A program made the position numbers and the translations under genes. The notes below the pieces were generated by a model. The model was not told where the DNA came from, made no database searches, and saw only the letters and a program-made list of their open reading frames with translations. From an uncultured Schlesneria sp. (GTDB taxonomy: Bacteria > Planctomycetota > Planctomycetia > Planctomycetales > Planctomycetaceae): 64,000 nt of DNA. The stretch is taken from NCBI GenBank assembly GCA_903840265.1, contig CAIMFH010000133.1:1-64000 (forward strand). The letters run 5' to 3'. This document shows, piece after piece, positions 16,995 through 27,198 of this stretch; within the stretch, counting starts at the first letter, position 1, and the number at the start of each line of letters is the position of its first letter.

Positions 16995-18146
16995 TTAGTA
17001 GCGTTGCACAAAATTGCCGGGTAGACGGCGAACGAGTCGTTTCATTTCCAGAATGGTCAGCGTGGAGAGCACGCGCGACGTTTCGATGCCGGCGGCCCGC
17101 ATCACTTCGTCCACGGCGACGGGCTCGGCAGTCACCAGGTTCAAGATCGTCCGCTGCTGATCGGACAACTGCAGTTCGGCCGGTTTGTGAACCGTCTCGG
17201 TCGTCGTTCTCTGGACCGGTGTTGTCAGCGGCCCGAGTGCATTGAGGACATCGTCTACATCCCGAATCAAAATCGCCCCATCGCGGATCAGATCGAGGCA
17301 GCCGAAACTGGCTTCGCTGTCGATCCGTCCGGGGACAGCGAACACGTCGCGATTCTGTTCCATGGCATGTCGTGCGGTATGCAAAGCACCGCTGTTTCGA
17401 CCTGCTTCGATCAGGATCACGCCGCGCGAAATCCCTGAGATGATGCGATTGCGCTGCGGGAACAGTCCCGCTTTCGGTTGCTGATCGATCGGAGCTTCGG
17501 TCAGCAAGCACCCTTGCTGTCGAATCGAGTTCGCCAACTCGACATGCTCGGGCGGATAGACCGTCCCCAGTCCCGTCGCACAGACGGCAATGGTCCGTCC
17601 ACCCGCTTCGAGCGCCCCTTTATGGGCTTCGGCATCGATGCCTCGCGCGAGCCCACTGACGATGGTCATGCCGGCCCGAGCGAGGCCCTGAGCGATTCGA
17701 AAGGCCTGTTGTCGACCGTAGGCCGTGCAATGCCGCGAACCGACGATGCCAACGGCCAATTGATCCGCAGGAAGCAGTGTCCCCATGCAGTATAAGACTG
17801 TCGGTGGATCGGGAATGCGATCCAGATCAGGCGGATACCCTTCCGACCCTCGAACCAGCAGCGTGGCCCCCGCGGCACGGGTGCGAGCCAATTCTTCGCG
17901 CGCTGCCTGCATAGTGCCATGCGTCACCAGCGACATCGCCACCTTGGGACCGACGTTCTGAACCTCTTGAAGCTGCGAAACGCTGGCTCGAAGGATTCCG
18001 GACGGCGTCTGGAAGCGATCCAGCAAAAGCTGATAAGTGCGAGGCCCAATTCCCGGCACCAGATTCAGCCGCAGCACGTCGAGCAATTGCTGCTCGGCAT
18101 CCTCGACCTGTGGTTCCACGTCGGCGGGAAATAAGTCCTTCGCCAT
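16995..18146 (-). CDS. dprA: DNA-processing protein DprA
   Basis: The 383-residue protein has the DprA layout. An N-terminal helix-hairpin-helix part (about 26-75) precedes the Rossmann-like core with VGIVGSRHCTAYGR (Gly136-Arg138), SGLARGIDAEAHKGAL and FPQRNRIISGIS. A C-terminal winged-helix domain (about 310-383) completes it. DprA binds incoming single-stranded DNA and loads RecA during natural transformation. Length and motifs are normal, so the gene looks intact. No other competence gene is nearby; the left neighbour is an inverted-repeat element. Confidence 0.95.
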   Translation of the reverse strand: MAKDLFPADVEPQVEDAEQQLLDVLRLNLVPGIGPRTYQLLLDRFQTPSGILRASVSQLQEVQNVGPKVAMSLVTHGTMQAAREELARTRAAGATLLVRGSEGYPPDLDRIPDPPTVLYCMGTLLPADQLAVGIVGSRHCTAYGRQQAFRIAQGLARAGMTIVSGLARGIDAEAHKGALEAGGRTIAVCATGLGTVYPPEHVELANSIRQQGCLLTEAPIDQQPKAGLFPQRNRIISGISRGVILIEAGRNSGALHTARHAMEQNRDVFAVPGRIDSEASFGCLDLIRDGAILIRDVDDVLNALGPLTTPVQRTTTETVHKPAELQLSDQQRTILNLVTAEPVAVDEVMRAAGIETSRVLSTLTILEMKRLVRRLPGNFVQRY

Positions 18147-18320
18147 GTCAGTTCATCGCGTCCAGATTAAGTAGGTACCCTGAATTAGTCACTATGACGA
18201 TGGTTGCTGACAATCATTACTTAACATCGAGCTTGTGTAAACCAAAAGGGACGCAAGCTCGGCCGTGTGCGAAGGTAGTTGCTTTGGATTTGGCCTGGGC
18301 ATCACGCCCTCAACTGCAAG

Positions 18321-19628
18321 TTATTCACGGCGTAGCTGCGTTGACAGTGAATAAACAATGTCGCCCGATTGGAAGTTCAACTCGCCAAAGAGCGCGACGT
18401 GCTTGCCGTCGGGCGGCTGAACTTCGGCTGTATATCGTCCCTCTTTGGCGGCGATCGGCTTTGATTTCCATTCGGATGATCGGAAATCTTTGGTGTCAGA
18501 TTCTGCCGACCACAGGTTGACTCCTTTTGGTGTGGGGCTCGACTGAATCGTCAGTCGCAGGCGACCCTGATCCGTTTCGTGCTTCCACTGGATGGTGGGC
18601 ATCGGCTTGTCGGACGCGATGTGCTGTGTGAATGCCGCCAATGTCGCAATGGCCCCTTCGCGGCCCCCCTTCAGATTGTGTGCTGCGTTGGGGACGTAGC
18701 GGATGTATTTGGCTCCCGAGAGATCATCCCAATAGTTATTCAGGGCATCGACTGTCCAGTAAGGATCGTTGGTCCCATTGATGATCAGTTTCGGCAGTTC
18801 CAGTTGCTTGCGATAGGTGTACGGATCGACCCAACGCCAGAGCGGCTCGATGGCCAAGTCCTCTTTTAACCGCTTGATCAATCCTTTGCGTTCGTAGTCC
18901 ACAATCTGCTCGCTGTACTTACCCCAGGTTTCGATCTGATAGTCCATCTGCTTGGGCATGTTGAGCGTATCGATCACAATCGGGGCGATCCCCCGCACTC
19001 GCGGTTCGATCGCCCCGGTCAGCCAGGTCGTCCAGCCTCGCTTGGAAGCTCCCGTGACTACGAAGCCCTTGATGGGAGTCTTCCACTCTTCCGCCGCCAG
19101 TTGTTCGAGCGAGTCCATGGCTCGCACGGCACTCTTCACCATGGGGAACAGCAATGGCCAGCGGTCATCTTTGGTGGCCAGATGAAAAAGGAACGTGTCG
19201 GTGATCAGGTCGTCTTCAAAATGGCCCCCGAGAAGTGGCTGATTGGGAACTTGAAACAGCAACGCAACTCGGCATCCGGTGAGCGTCGCCAGTGACGACC
19301 CCAGTAGTCGGTCCTCGGGCTTTGGCTTGTTCTTATTGCTGCCGCCGGTGATATACAGCAGGACGTGATCGGGATATTTCAGGTTGGCAGGCTGGAAGAC
19401 CAGCAGGTCATGCTTCCAGACGATGTCCTGCCACGTCTGCGAAGTCAGCTCGACATCATACGATCGCGCGCCGTCATTCTCTTGTTTGTCCACCAGTTTC
19501 CAGGCGAAGCTGTCATCCGGCCGTGCGACGAAGTCTCGTAATGTCGTCGGAACTTCAGCCGTCTGAGCCTGCACCAGACCGGTCAGCAGACTGAAGATCA
19601 GGGCGAGAGTTGTCACTGTTGCTTTCAT
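18321..19628 (-). CDS. Exported PhoPQ-activated pathogenicity-related (PqaA-like) hydrolase
   Basis: The 435-residue protein starts with a signal peptide (MKATVTTLALIFSLLTGLVQ, cut near AQA). The rest is an alpha/beta hydrolase of the PhoPQ-regulated/PqaA family. The nucleophile motif is GASKRGW with Ser195, and the family signature WRWVDPYTYR is present, as are GTNDPYW and NAAHNLKGG, the probable acid and histidine regions. The reaction is unknown; the family name comes from a Salmonella gene under PhoP control, which does not imply virulence here. An in-frame TTG two codons upstream is a less likely start. It is divergent from the phosphatase-like gene at 19866. Confidence 0.85.
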   Translation of the reverse strand: MKATVTTLALIFSLLTGLVQAQTAEVPTTLRDFVARPDDSFAWKLVDKQENDGARSYDVELTSQTWQDIVWKHDLLVFQPANLKYPDHVLLYITGGSNKNKPKPEDRLLGSSLATLTGCRVALLFQVPNQPLLGGHFEDDLITDTFLFHLATKDDRWPLLFPMVKSAVRAMDSLEQLAAEEWKTPIKGFVVTGASKRGWTTWLTGAIEPRVRGIAPIVIDTLNMPKQMDYQIETWGKYSEQIVDYERKGLIKRLKEDLAIEPLWRWVDPYTYRKQLELPKLIINGTNDPYWTVDALNNYWDDLSGAKYIRYVPNAAHNLKGGREGAIATLAAFTQHIASDKPMPTIQWKHETDQGRLRLTIQSSPTPKGVNLWSAESDTKDFRSSEWKSKPIAAKEGRYTAEVQPPDGKHVALFGELNFQSGDIVYSLSTQLRRE

Positions 19629-19865
19629 CACCAATTGTCAGCCTCACAGGTTGAAGTGGTCACCGTTGTGCTGGTGTTCTATCGAGTCGGCGATGGCGAT
19701 GCCAGACACGCGACGGGTCTGGGTGAGAAGAGAGTCAAGCTGCGCATTCCTTAACGAAAAACTTTGACGCGATCTTGCCGGTTCAGATCGTACGCGGTTG
19801 CTGGTGCGCAGCCGACGCGTGTATGTTCAAGGCCGACTGTGATTGACCAAAAACGACATCGAAAA

Positions 19866-20855
19866 ATGGACTCTATGACGTCGACACCACCCAATACAAA
19901 ACCATCCTCCGGCGGCGGCACGCTGTTTTTTTGTGGCCTGCTTGTCGCCGCCGCGGCCGTCGGATTCTTCTTGATTCGACGCACTGAGAACACCACCAGC
20001 AAACCCGTGGTCGTTCGCGATGCCATGAAGATCCACGAGTCGAATGCGCAGGCTCTGCACAATGTCTACCGCCTGGGCCAGACCCTTTACACGGGAAGCG
20101 CCCCCGACGAGGAGGGAGCGTTTGATTCGCTGGCTCGACTGGGGATCAAGACCGTCATCAGCGTTGATGGTGCTCCACCTGATGTGGAAGCGGCTCGGTC
20201 TCATGGAATGCGTTACGTGCATTTACCAATCACGTATAGCAACGTCCCGCACGAGAGGCTGATCGAACTGGTGCGGGCATCGCGAGAACTGCCGGGACCG
20301 ATCTATCTGCATTGCCATCATGGCAAACACCGCGGACCGGCGGCGGCTGTCTCGTTGTGGCGCTGCCTGGACAAATCTGTCACCGCGGATCAGGCCGTAG
20401 CCGCGATGAAGATGATCGGCACGGCGGATCGCTATCAGGGGTTGTATGACAGCGTTCAAGGTCTGACCTGCCCCACCGGACCAGAACTGAAGGAGTCGAA
20501 ATCCGAATTGCCCGAGACTTCGCCCGTCCCGCCGCTCGCCAAGACAATGTCCGAAATCGATCGCATCTGGGATCGAGTAAAGACACCCACAAGCGACAGA
20601 GATGCGACGACAATTGGGCTGCAACTGACAACCACCTACGACCTTGCCGAGCACCTTCGTGAGGCGGCTCGCCTGACGGACGTGACGGAGGAAATGCAAC
20701 CGGGGTTTCAGGCGATCGTGGATGACTTGGAAACGCTAGCAGACACGATCAAAACCGAACTGCGAGATCCTGCCGCGACGAATCCAAAACGCGCCGAAGC
20801 GGTGGCTCGGGTCACGCAGCGTTGCGATCAATGCCACGCGCGATTTCGGGACTAA
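19866..20855 (+). CDS. Membrane-anchored tyrosine-phosphatase-like protein with C-terminal CxxCH motif
   Basis: The product of 329 residues starts best at the ATG at 19866; an upstream in-frame extension lacks plausible composition. One membrane segment (about 18-35, TLFFCGLLVAAAAVGFFLI) precedes a dual-specificity-phosphatase-like domain. That domain holds TVISVDGAPPD and the phosphate loop HCHHGKHRG, with the CX5R pair Cys150 and Arg156. A helical region of about 100 residues follows and ends in CDQCHARF (Cys320, Cys323, His324), a c-type haem attachment motif in the position seen in class II cytochromes. The membrane anchor would put both domains outside the cytoplasm, where haem is attached. 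This combination is unusual. Gene reality is secure; the haem is inferred. Confidence 0.8.
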   Translation: MDSMTSTPPNTKPSSGGGTLFFCGLLVAAAAVGFFLIRRTENTTSKPVVVRDAMKIHESNAQALHNVYRLGQTLYTGSAPDEEGAFDSLARLGIKTVISVDGAPPDVEAARSHGMRYVHLPITYSNVPHERLIELVRASRELPGPIYLHCHHGKHRGPAAAVSLWRCLDKSVTADQAVAAMKMIGTADRYQGLYDSVQGLTCPTGPELKESKSELPETSPVPPLAKTMSEIDRIWDRVKTPTSDRDATTIGLQLTTTYDLAEHLREAARLTDVTEEMQPGFQAIVDDLETLADTIKTELRDPAATNPKRAEAVARVTQRCDQCHARFRD

Positions 20856-21006
20856 GTGACTGCCTGCAGAGATTAGGAAGATTTGCCACGGATGAACACA
20901 GATCAAACACGGATTAAGAACGCCGCGTGCTGACTTGGGATTGGACATCGTAGGATAGCGGCTTTTCTGAGAAGGATGATTGGCAAGAGATCTGGGACAA
21001 GAAAGA

Positions 21007-21049
21007 GAAGACACGGCATTGTCGAGGACTCCAAAACCGTGGCACCCCT
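21007..21049. repeat. Partial copy of the 8492-8576 repeat
   Basis: GAAGACACGGC and CCGTGGCACC, which lie in the right half of the element at 8492-8576, recur here in the same order and about the same distance apart, with a different middle. It lies between the phosphatase-like gene and the methyltransferase gene. Confidence 0.5.
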
Positions 21050-21123
21050 GCTCACGATGTCGGTGAGCAGCAAACGTTGCGATCAGGATGACAGGCATTC
21101 GTTATCAACAAGGAGTATTAAAC

Positions 21124-22134
21124 ATGCAGACGACCAGCCCCTCGCCCGGACTGTTTTTTGAAACGATCAATGCTTATCAACGGACTGAGGCATTGCGAGC
21201 CGCGATCGAAATCGACTTGTTTTCTGCACTGACGACCGGTTCAAAGACGGCTGAGGAGATCGGCCAGGCCTGCGAGGCGTCGAGCCGCGGTGTTCGAATT
21301 CTGGCGGACTACCTGACGATTGTCGGCTTCTTGAAAAAGTCCGACGAACGCTATGAGCTGACTGCCGATTCCGCCGTGTTTCTGGATCGCAAATCACCCG
21401 CTTACCTGGGAGGGACGCTGCAGTTCTTGCTGGCTCCTTCATTGGTGGACTGTTTCACTCAACTGACAACAGCCGTTCGGAAGGGTGGAACGGCCGTGTC
21501 GGACGATGGGACGGTTTCGCACGACAATCCGATCTGGGTCGATTTTGCACGAGGCATGGCACCCCTGATGCACCTGCCTGCTCAACTGCTGGTCGGGTTG
21601 ATCGGTGGTGATTGTGCTCAACCTTTGCGAGTGCTTGATGTCGCCGCCGGGCACGGGATGTTCGGAATCGCCGTCGCACAACAGTATCCCAACGCCCAGA
21701 TTACCGCCTTGGACTGGCAGAATGTCCTGGCGGTCGCCGCCGAGAACGCCGCCAACGCAGGTGTGAAGGACCGACATCATCTGCGACCGGGAAGCGCTTT
21801 CGACACGGATTGGGGCGGTCCCTACGATGTCGTGCTACTGACAAACTTCTTCCATCATTTTGACCTTCCGACTTGCGAGCAGATTGCTCAGCGTGCGTAC
21901 GCGTCGCTGGCACCGGGTGGTCGAGCCATCACTCTGGAATTCATTCCGGATCAGGATCGCATCTCTCCACCGGGAGCGGCGACTTTCGCATTGACGATGC
22001 TGGCGTCGACAGGCCACGGTGATGCTTACACATTTCCCGAGTATCAGGCCCTGTTTACGAAGGTCGGGTTCACTCGCAATGAATTCCATCCGCTGCCACC
22101 CACGATGCAGCAGGCCGTCGTTTCGTACCGCTGA
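21124..22134 (+). CDS. SAM-dependent methyltransferase of the O-methyltransferase type
   Basis: The start at 21124 follows AAGGAG at good spacing; a start 12 codons upstream is rejected. The 336-residue product has an N-terminal winged-helix dimerisation region (about 10-85, with ALRAAIEIDLFSAL and RGVRILADYLTIVGFL). A Rossmann methyltransferase domain follows, with motif I VLDVAAGHGMFG (about 170-181), the acidic residue region ALDWQNVLA, and LTNFFHHFD. This is the layout of acetylserotonin-type O-methyltransferases and of the bacteriochlorophyll C-20 family. The acceptor substrate is unknown, and neither the protein nor its neighbours suggest a pathway. Confidence 0.85.
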   Translation: MQTTSPSPGLFFETINAYQRTEALRAAIEIDLFSALTTGSKTAEEIGQACEASSRGVRILADYLTIVGFLKKSDERYELTADSAVFLDRKSPAYLGGTLQFLLAPSLVDCFTQLTTAVRKGGTAVSDDGTVSHDNPIWVDFARGMAPLMHLPAQLLVGLIGGDCAQPLRVLDVAAGHGMFGIAVAQQYPNAQITALDWQNVLAVAAENAANAGVKDRHHLRPGSAFDTDWGGPYDVVLLTNFFHHFDLPTCEQIAQRAYASLAPGGRAITLEFIPDQDRISPPGAATFALTMLASTGHGDAYTFPEYQALFTKVGFTRNEFHPLPPTMQQAVVSYR

Positions 22135-22218
22135 AAACGTGATCTTGGCCTGGGCTCATGACTCGTACTATCGCTACTTGAGACACAGTCGCCATCAAAG
22201 GAGCAGAACGTTCTGTCG

Positions 22219-22347
22219 GTGAATATCGCAGAACCGCAAGTGAATGCATTGGTGTTTGGTGAAGTGTCGAAAACTGCCGATGTTGTAGCTCAATGGGATT
22301 ATCACTATCCGCTGATTGAGAGCATCACTGCCGACGAGCAGCGTTAA
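22219..22347 (+). CDS. Possible small protein of 42 residues
   Basis: A GTG-initiated frame gives a balanced sequence ending LIESITADEQR. AAGGAG occurs at 22198-22203 but is 15 bases from the GTG, which is long. It sits between the methyltransferase and the coiled-coil gene, 34 bases before the latter's start. It could be a real short gene, a gene fragment or chance; nothing similar was recognised. Confidence 0.3.
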   Translation: MNIAEPQVNALVFGEVSKTADVVAQWDYHYPLIESITADEQR

Positions 22348-22381
22348 AAAGCAACTTCAGGCACATAGCAGCGAGAAACCG

Positions 22382-23104
22382 ATGAAGACACGAACCATTG
22401 CCTTCGGGCTGACGGTATTGGCGGGTTTGGCACAACTGGCATCGGCCGGACAACGCGGACGCTGCTGCGATCCGGTCGCGGTCAACATTCAGGCCCGCTG
22501 CTGCCAGGGAACGCTGCTCCCTTACCACCAGGCCATTCAACGTGCCGACGACGCGACTCGTGCCGAAGGTGCGTTGGCGGTGACGACCGCGGAACGAAAT
22601 TCCCTGGTGGCCGAGCGAGCCGCATTGCAGGCTCAGGTGGCGGCTTTGCAGACGGAACTGAAAGAATCAGTCGTCCAGCGCGATCAAGCTCGTCAAGAAC
22701 GCGATGTTGCCGTCGCCGAGCGAGACAAAGCACGAACTGCCGAAGTCGCGTCCGCCAAGCAGGCGGCTGAAGCCCAGAAAGAAGCCGCTAAGGCGAAAGA
22801 AGAGACCGCTAAGGCTCAAGGTGAAGTGAAAGTGGCGATGGAACTCGCCGCTAAGGCGACCGAAGAACTTGCGACCACGAAAGCGGATAACGAGAAACTA
22901 GTTGCCGAGTTGAAAAACGGCCGCGACGAACTGAAACAAACGAATGACGAATTGGCGTCGCTGAAGGTCAAGCTGGCTGCCGTGACACAGTCAGAAAAGA
23001 AGGACGACGACAGCACAGAAGAGAAAAAAGACGACGACAAAAAGGATGACCTGACGGACGCGGTCAAGGCGGACGAGAGCGAGAACACGACCGAAGTGAA
23101 CTGA
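22382..23104 (+). CDS. Exported coiled-coil protein
   Basis: The ATG at 22382 gives a 240-residue protein with a signal peptide cut after LASAG (about residue 22). The N-terminus of the mature part has two Cys pairs (RCCDP and ARCCQG), possibly for disulfides. Residues 60 to about 200 form a long heptad coiled coil rich in Ala, Glu, Lys and Gln. The C-terminus is a strongly charged tail with repeated KKDDD blocks ending in VN. The composition suggests a periplasmic or surface structural role, which is inference. A clear terminator follows. No family recognised. Confidence 0.78.
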   Translation: MKTRTIAFGLTVLAGLAQLASAGQRGRCCDPVAVNIQARCCQGTLLPYHQAIQRADDATRAEGALAVTTAERNSLVAERAALQAQVAALQTELKESVVQRDQARQERDVAVAERDKARTAEVASAKQAAEAQKEAAKAKEETAKAQGEVKVAMELAAKATEELATTKADNEKLVAELKNGRDELKQTNDELASLKVKLAAVTQSEKKDDDSTEEKKDDDKKDDLTDAVKADESENTTEVN

Positions 23105-23127
23105 TACCGTGGATGGAAGATCTCCAA

Positions 23128-23156
23128 AGCCCCAGACAACCGTCTGGGGCTTTTTT
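23128..23156 (+). terminator. Rho-independent terminator
   Basis: AGCCCCAGAC (23128-23137) pairs with GTCTGGGGCT (23142-23151) around a 4-base loop, followed by a run of T. It ends the coiled-coil gene and lies 66 bases from the convergent nrdB stop codon. Confidence 0.92.
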
Positions 23157-23221
23157 GTTAATAGAGATGACGAGTTTCGTTGAGGAATACGTCGCGCATC
23201 CGATTGAGCACGATATCGAAA

Positions 23222-24295
23222 CTACTCCCAGTTCAACGTGGAGGCACTCTGGTACTCCGTCACGCGAGTTTCGAAGAAGTTCTTTTCCTTGCTGAGATCA
23301 ATCGTTTCGCTCATCCACGGAAACGGATTCGACGACCCGTATTGCGTTGGCAGGCCGATACGTTCCAATCGTCGATCCGCGATGAATTGCACATAGTCAC
23401 GGAACAGGCTGGCGTTCAAGCCCATGATTCCGCGAGGAAGGCAGTCTTGAGCGTAGTCAATTTCCAACTCGACAGCCTGTCGAACGCGATCGATCATCGA
23501 TTGCTGGAATTCGGGCGTCCAGATGTGCGGATTCTCGGTCTTGATGCCGTTGATCAGGTCGATCCCGAAATTCAGATGGACCGTTTCGTCTCGCAGAATG
23601 TATTGGAACTGCTCGCCAATCCCGGTCATCAGGTTGCGGCGATGGAACGACAGCACCATCACGAAACCGGTGTAAAAGAAGATCCCTTCCATGATCAGGT
23701 AGTAGCCGATCAGGTTCTTCAGAAAGGCTTGGGCCCCTTCAAAGGAATCTGTTTCGAAGTTGGGATCGAGGACTTCGGCGGTCAGTTCCATTTCCAGTTC
23801 GTCCTTGCGAGCGATCGCAGGGACTTCGTGGTACATGTTGAAAATCTCGCCCTCGTTCAGGCCCAGGCTTTCGACCACGTACAAGAAGGTGTGCGAATGC
23901 ACCGCTTCCTCGAAAGCCTGTCGCAACAGGTACTGCCGACATTCGGCATTCGTCACGTGCCGGAAGATCGCCAGGACCAGATTGTTGCCGACCAGACTCT
24001 CGGCCGTCGCGAAGAAGCCCAGGCTACGCATCAGGACTCGGCGCTCGTCATCGGTCAGACGGCTCGAACGCCATGTTTCGATATCCTTGTTCATCGGGAC
24101 TTCGGTCGGCATCCAATGGTTGGCACATCCATTGAGGTAGTGTTCCCAGGCCCACTGATACTTGAGCGGCATCAATTGATTCACGTCGACCTGGTGGCAA
24201 TTGATCAACCGCTTGTCGTGCGCATTGACGCGTTCACGCTCGGGAGGGGGGGACGTTGGAGACTGCTCTGCAGTCGTCGCAATTAGTTCGGTCAT
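23222..24295 (-). CDS. nrdB: Ribonucleotide reductase beta subunit, predicted class Ic
   Basis: The 357-residue protein is a class I radical-generating R2 subunit, which with NrdA makes deoxyribonucleotides. The six metal ligands are visible: Glu99, Glu130, His133, Glu203, Glu237 and His240. Their spacings equal those of E. coli R2 (84, 115, 118, 204, 238, 241). Two positions differ in a telling way: the first ligand is Glu rather than Asp, and the radical tyrosine (E. coli Tyr122) is Phe137 in EEAVHSHTF. Both changes match the Chlamydia class Ic enzyme, which uses a Mn/Fe centre instead of a tyrosyl radical. Cofactor type is therefore inferred as Mn/Fe. An AGAGA lies seven bases before the ATG. 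It follows nrdA by 68 bases, presumably in one operon. Confidence 0.95.
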   Translation of the reverse strand: MTELIATTAEQSPTSPPPERERVNAHDKRLINCHQVDVNQLMPLKYQWAWEHYLNGCANHWMPTEVPMNKDIETWRSSRLTDDERRVLMRSLGFFATAESLVGNNLVLAIFRHVTNAECRQYLLRQAFEEAVHSHTFLYVVESLGLNEGEIFNMYHEVPAIARKDELEMELTAEVLDPNFETDSFEGAQAFLKNLIGYYLIMEGIFFYTGFVMVLSFHRRNLMTGIGEQFQYILRDETVHLNFGIDLINGIKTENPHIWTPEFQQSMIDRVRQAVELEIDYAQDCLPRGIMGLNASLFRDYVQFIADRRLERIGLPTQYGSSNPFPWMSETIDLSKEKNFFETRVTEYQSASTLNWE

Positions 24296-24363
24296 GGAAT
24301 ATCTCTCGTGTGGTCTAAGTATTGTTGGTAGAGATCGTCGAAAATCGAGATGTCGAAACCGGG

Positions 24364-27189
24364 TTATTGGCAGGCTTCACACGTCGGATCATCAAGCCGA
24401 CAGGCCGAGGCCACTTCGATGACGGGCATGCCATCGCGGCGGACTTCCACGTCACTGGAGGCACTTCGGTTCTTCATCCACTTGGGTTGAATCCCGAAGC
24501 TGTTGAGATCCACCGTCGATTTTTCGACTTGTGTCGCAGCCAGCGTGCGCAGGTAGTAAGTGGTCTTCAGACCCTTCTGCCACGCCAGGGCGTACATATC
24601 CTGCATCTTGCGGCCACTTGGCTCGGCGAGATACAGGTTCAAGGATTGTCCCTGATCGATCCACTTCTGTCGTCGGGCCGCACATTCGATCAACCACTTC
24701 GGATCGATCTCGAAGGCGGTCAGGAATTGTTGACGCAGTTCGAGCGGGATTCGGCCAATATTCTGGAGCGAGCCGTCGAAGTACTTCAGTTCGCCAAGCA
24801 TCTGCGCGTCCCACAGGCCCCGCGCCTTCAGCTTGCTGACCAGCATGTCGCTGGCTTGAGTGAACTCGCCGGATAGATTGCTTTTAACATAGAGGAACTT
24901 GTACGCGGGCTCGATTGACTGCGACACACCGATGATGGTGGAGATCGTCGCGGTCGGGGCAATTGCCAGGACATTGCTGTTGCGCATGCCGTGCTGCTTG
25001 ACCGCTTCACGTACCGGCGTCCAGTCAAAGGTTTGCGAACGATCGACCGGAACGGGCTCTCCTCGCCCTTCTTCCAGAAGCTGCAGCGTGTCGATTGGCA
25101 GTAACCCACGATCCCATTTCGACCCTGTGTAGGTCGGATACGTGCCGCGGTCTTTCGCCAGTTCCGTCGAGGCGAGGATCGCATAGTATGAAATCGCTTC
25201 CATGCTGCGATCGGCAAATTCGACGGCGGCGTCACTCGCGTAACTGATGTCGAGCGCGTGCAAGGCGTCTTGAAAGCCCATCAGGCCAAGGCCGACCGGA
25301 CGATGTCGCAAGTTGGACGTTTCAGCTTCTGGGGTCGGATAGAAGTTAATGTCGATAACGTTGTCGAGCATCCGCATCGCTGTGCGTACGGTTTGCTCCA
25401 ACAATGCGAGATCGAGCTTTCCGTCGACGATATGCTCCTTGAGATTGATTGATCCCAGATTGCAGACCGCGGTCTCTTCCGGCGAGGTGTTGAGAAGGAT
25501 CTCGGTGCACAGGTTGCTGCTATGCACGACACCGACATGGTCTTGAGGAGACCGGATGTTTGATGGATCTTTGAACGTGATCCACGGATGGCCCGATTCA
25601 AACAGTCGCGTCAGCATCTTGCGCCACAACTCGGGCGCGGAGACTCGCCGGAAGAGCAACATGTCGCCGGCATCGGCCCTCTGTTCATATTCTTCGTACC
25701 GCTCATCGAATTCGCGACCGTAGAGATCGTGAAGATCAGAGACTTCGTCTGGACTAAACAGGGTCCAGGTGCCGTTCTGTCGGACTCGCTTCATGAACAG
25801 GTCGGGGATCCAGTTGGCGGTATGCATATCATGCGTCCGCCGCCGCTCGTCGCCCGTGTTCTTCCGCAGATCGAGGAACTCTTCGATATCGAGATGCCAG
25901 GTCTCCAGATAGGCGCAGACGGCCCCTTTGCGTTTGCCACCTTGATTAACGGCGACGGCGGTGTCGTTGACGACCTTCAGGAACGGGATCACGCCCTGAC
26001 TGCGACCGTTCGTTCCATGAATATGCGCGTTCGTGGCGCGAATATTGGTCCAATCGTTGCCGAGGCCACCGGCCCACTTGGAGAGCCGAGCATTGTCCGA
26101 AATGACCTTGAAAATATGAGTCAAATCGTCGCTGGAGGTGCTCAGGTAGCACGAGCTCAACTGCGGGGTCGGGGTCGCCGAGTTGAACAGCGTGGGGGTC
26201 GCCGACGTGAATCGGAAGCTCGAGAGGACGTCGTAGAATTGGATCGCCCGATCTTCGCGAGCATCCCCTTCTCGCAGCGCCAATCCCATGGCGACGCGCA
26301 TCCAGAAGTACTGCGGAGTCTCGATCCGCTGACCGCCGATGTGCAGCAGATAGCGATCGTGGATGGCCTGCAGCCCCAAGTATTGGAAATGCAGATCGCG
26401 TTCCGGTTTCATCGCGGCGGCAAGACGGGTTAAATCGAACTCACGCAGATCGGGGGTCAATCGAGCCGCACGAATGCCGTCGATGACATAGTGCTCAAAC
26501 TGATCGCGATGCACGTTTTCCAGTGTTTTCGTGTTGGGTGTGTCCCCGAACACTTCTTGATAGATCACATTCAGCATCAGACGGGATGCGACCAGATCGA
26601 ACGCGGGATCACGCTCGATCCGCGATCGAGCCACCAGGATTTGAACGCGATAGATCTCGGCAATGGCGATGCCGTCAAAGACCGAGCGGATCACTTCGTC
26701 GACCATTTCATCGATGTCGACTGTGTTCTCGAGGCCGACGCAGGCTTCGGCCAGACGCTTGCGAACACGGCGCGCTTCGAAGGGGACGCGACTGCCGTCG
26801 GGCAGTGTGACGTAGATTTGCGGAACAGAAGAGGCGACGGTCGCTTCACCGCGAATCACGCGCATCTTGGCATGTTCAGCGCGATAGATGATGTAGCAAC
26901 GAGCGACACGATAGTGCCCACGTGACATCAACCCCAACTCGACCAGGTCTTGGATTCGCTCGACGTCCACTCCTTCGGATTGACTGGCGAGCGGCGCGAT
27001 GTCATCAACGACAGATTGAACGACGCTGGCTACGTCTTTCATGACATCCGATTCGAGCGGCTGACCATCCGCCAGATTCAGCTCGGCGCGAAAGGCGTTC
27101 AAGATTGCCGTGTGGATGCGGGTCAATTCAAAAGAGACACTGCGGCCGTCACGTTTGCGGACAACCCACTCGTGGGGAGCTCGTAGCAT
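24364..27189 (-). CDS. nrdA: Ribonucleoside-diphosphate reductase alpha subunit
   Basis: The start at 27189 ([10 protein letters not shown]) follows AGAGAGG and trims an unlikely 48-residue extension, leaving 941 residues. The N-terminus carries an ATP-cone (about 7-108, [11 protein letters not shown]) and what looks like a second one (about 123-215, [16 protein letters not shown]), which explains the extra length over E. coli NrdA. Catalytic cysteines are in SSCYLS, NLCTEI and VCNLGS. The radical-path tyrosine pair is in TYYLR, and C-terminal thiols are in [12 protein letters not shown]. It reduces ribonucleotides with the radical supplied by NrdB. Expression is probably B12-controlled through the upstream riboswitch. 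Confidence 0.95.
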   Translation of the reverse strand: MLRAPHEWVVRKRDGRSVSFELTRIHTAILNAFRAELNLADGQPLESDVMKDVASVVQSVVDDIAPLASQSEGVDVERIQDLVELGLMSRGHYRVARCYIIYRAEHAKMRVIRGEATVASSVPQIYVTLPDGSRVPFEARRVRKRLAEACVGLENTVDIDEMVDEVIRSVFDGIAIAEIYRVQILVARSRIERDPAFDLVASRLMLNVIYQEVFGDTPNTKTLENVHRDQFEHYVIDGIRAARLTPDLREFDLTRLAAAMKPERDLHFQYLGLQAIHDRYLLHIGGQRIETPQYFWMRVAMGLALREGDAREDRAIQFYDVLSSFRFTSATPTLFNSATPTPQLSSCYLSTSSDDLTHIFKVISDNARLSKWAGGLGNDWTNIRATNAHIHGTNGRSQGVIPFLKVVNDTAVAVNQGGKRKGAVCAYLETWHLDIEEFLDLRKNTGDERRRTHDMHTANWIPDLFMKRVRQNGTWTLFSPDEVSDLHDLYGREFDERYEEYEQRADAGDMLLFRRVSAPELWRKMLTRLFESGHPWITFKDPSNIRSPQDHVGVVHSSNLCTEILLNTSPEETAVCNLGSINLKEHIVDGKLDLALLEQTVRTAMRMLDNVIDINFYPTPEAETSNLRHRPVGLGLMGFQDALHALDISYASDAAVEFADRSMEAISYYAILASTELAKDRGTYPTYTGSKWDRGLLPIDTLQLLEEGRGEPVPVDRSQTFDWTPVREAVKQHGMRNSNVLAIAPTATISTIIGVSQSIEPAYKFLYVKSNLSGEFTQASDMLVSKLKARGLWDAQMLGELKYFDGSLQNIGRIPLELRQQFLTAFEIDPKWLIECAARRQKWIDQGQSLNLYLAEPSGRKMQDMYALAWQKGLKTTYYLRTLAATQVEKSTVDLNSFGIQPKWMKNRSASSDVEVRRDGMPVIEVASACRLDDPTCEACQ

Positions 27190-27198
27190 AAGACTGGA

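Noticed and set aside
23180-24286. Plus-strand frame of 368 codons opposite nrdB
   Set aside because: NrdB on the minus strand has all conserved ligands; the antisense frame has shadow-like composition rich in His, Arg and Gln.
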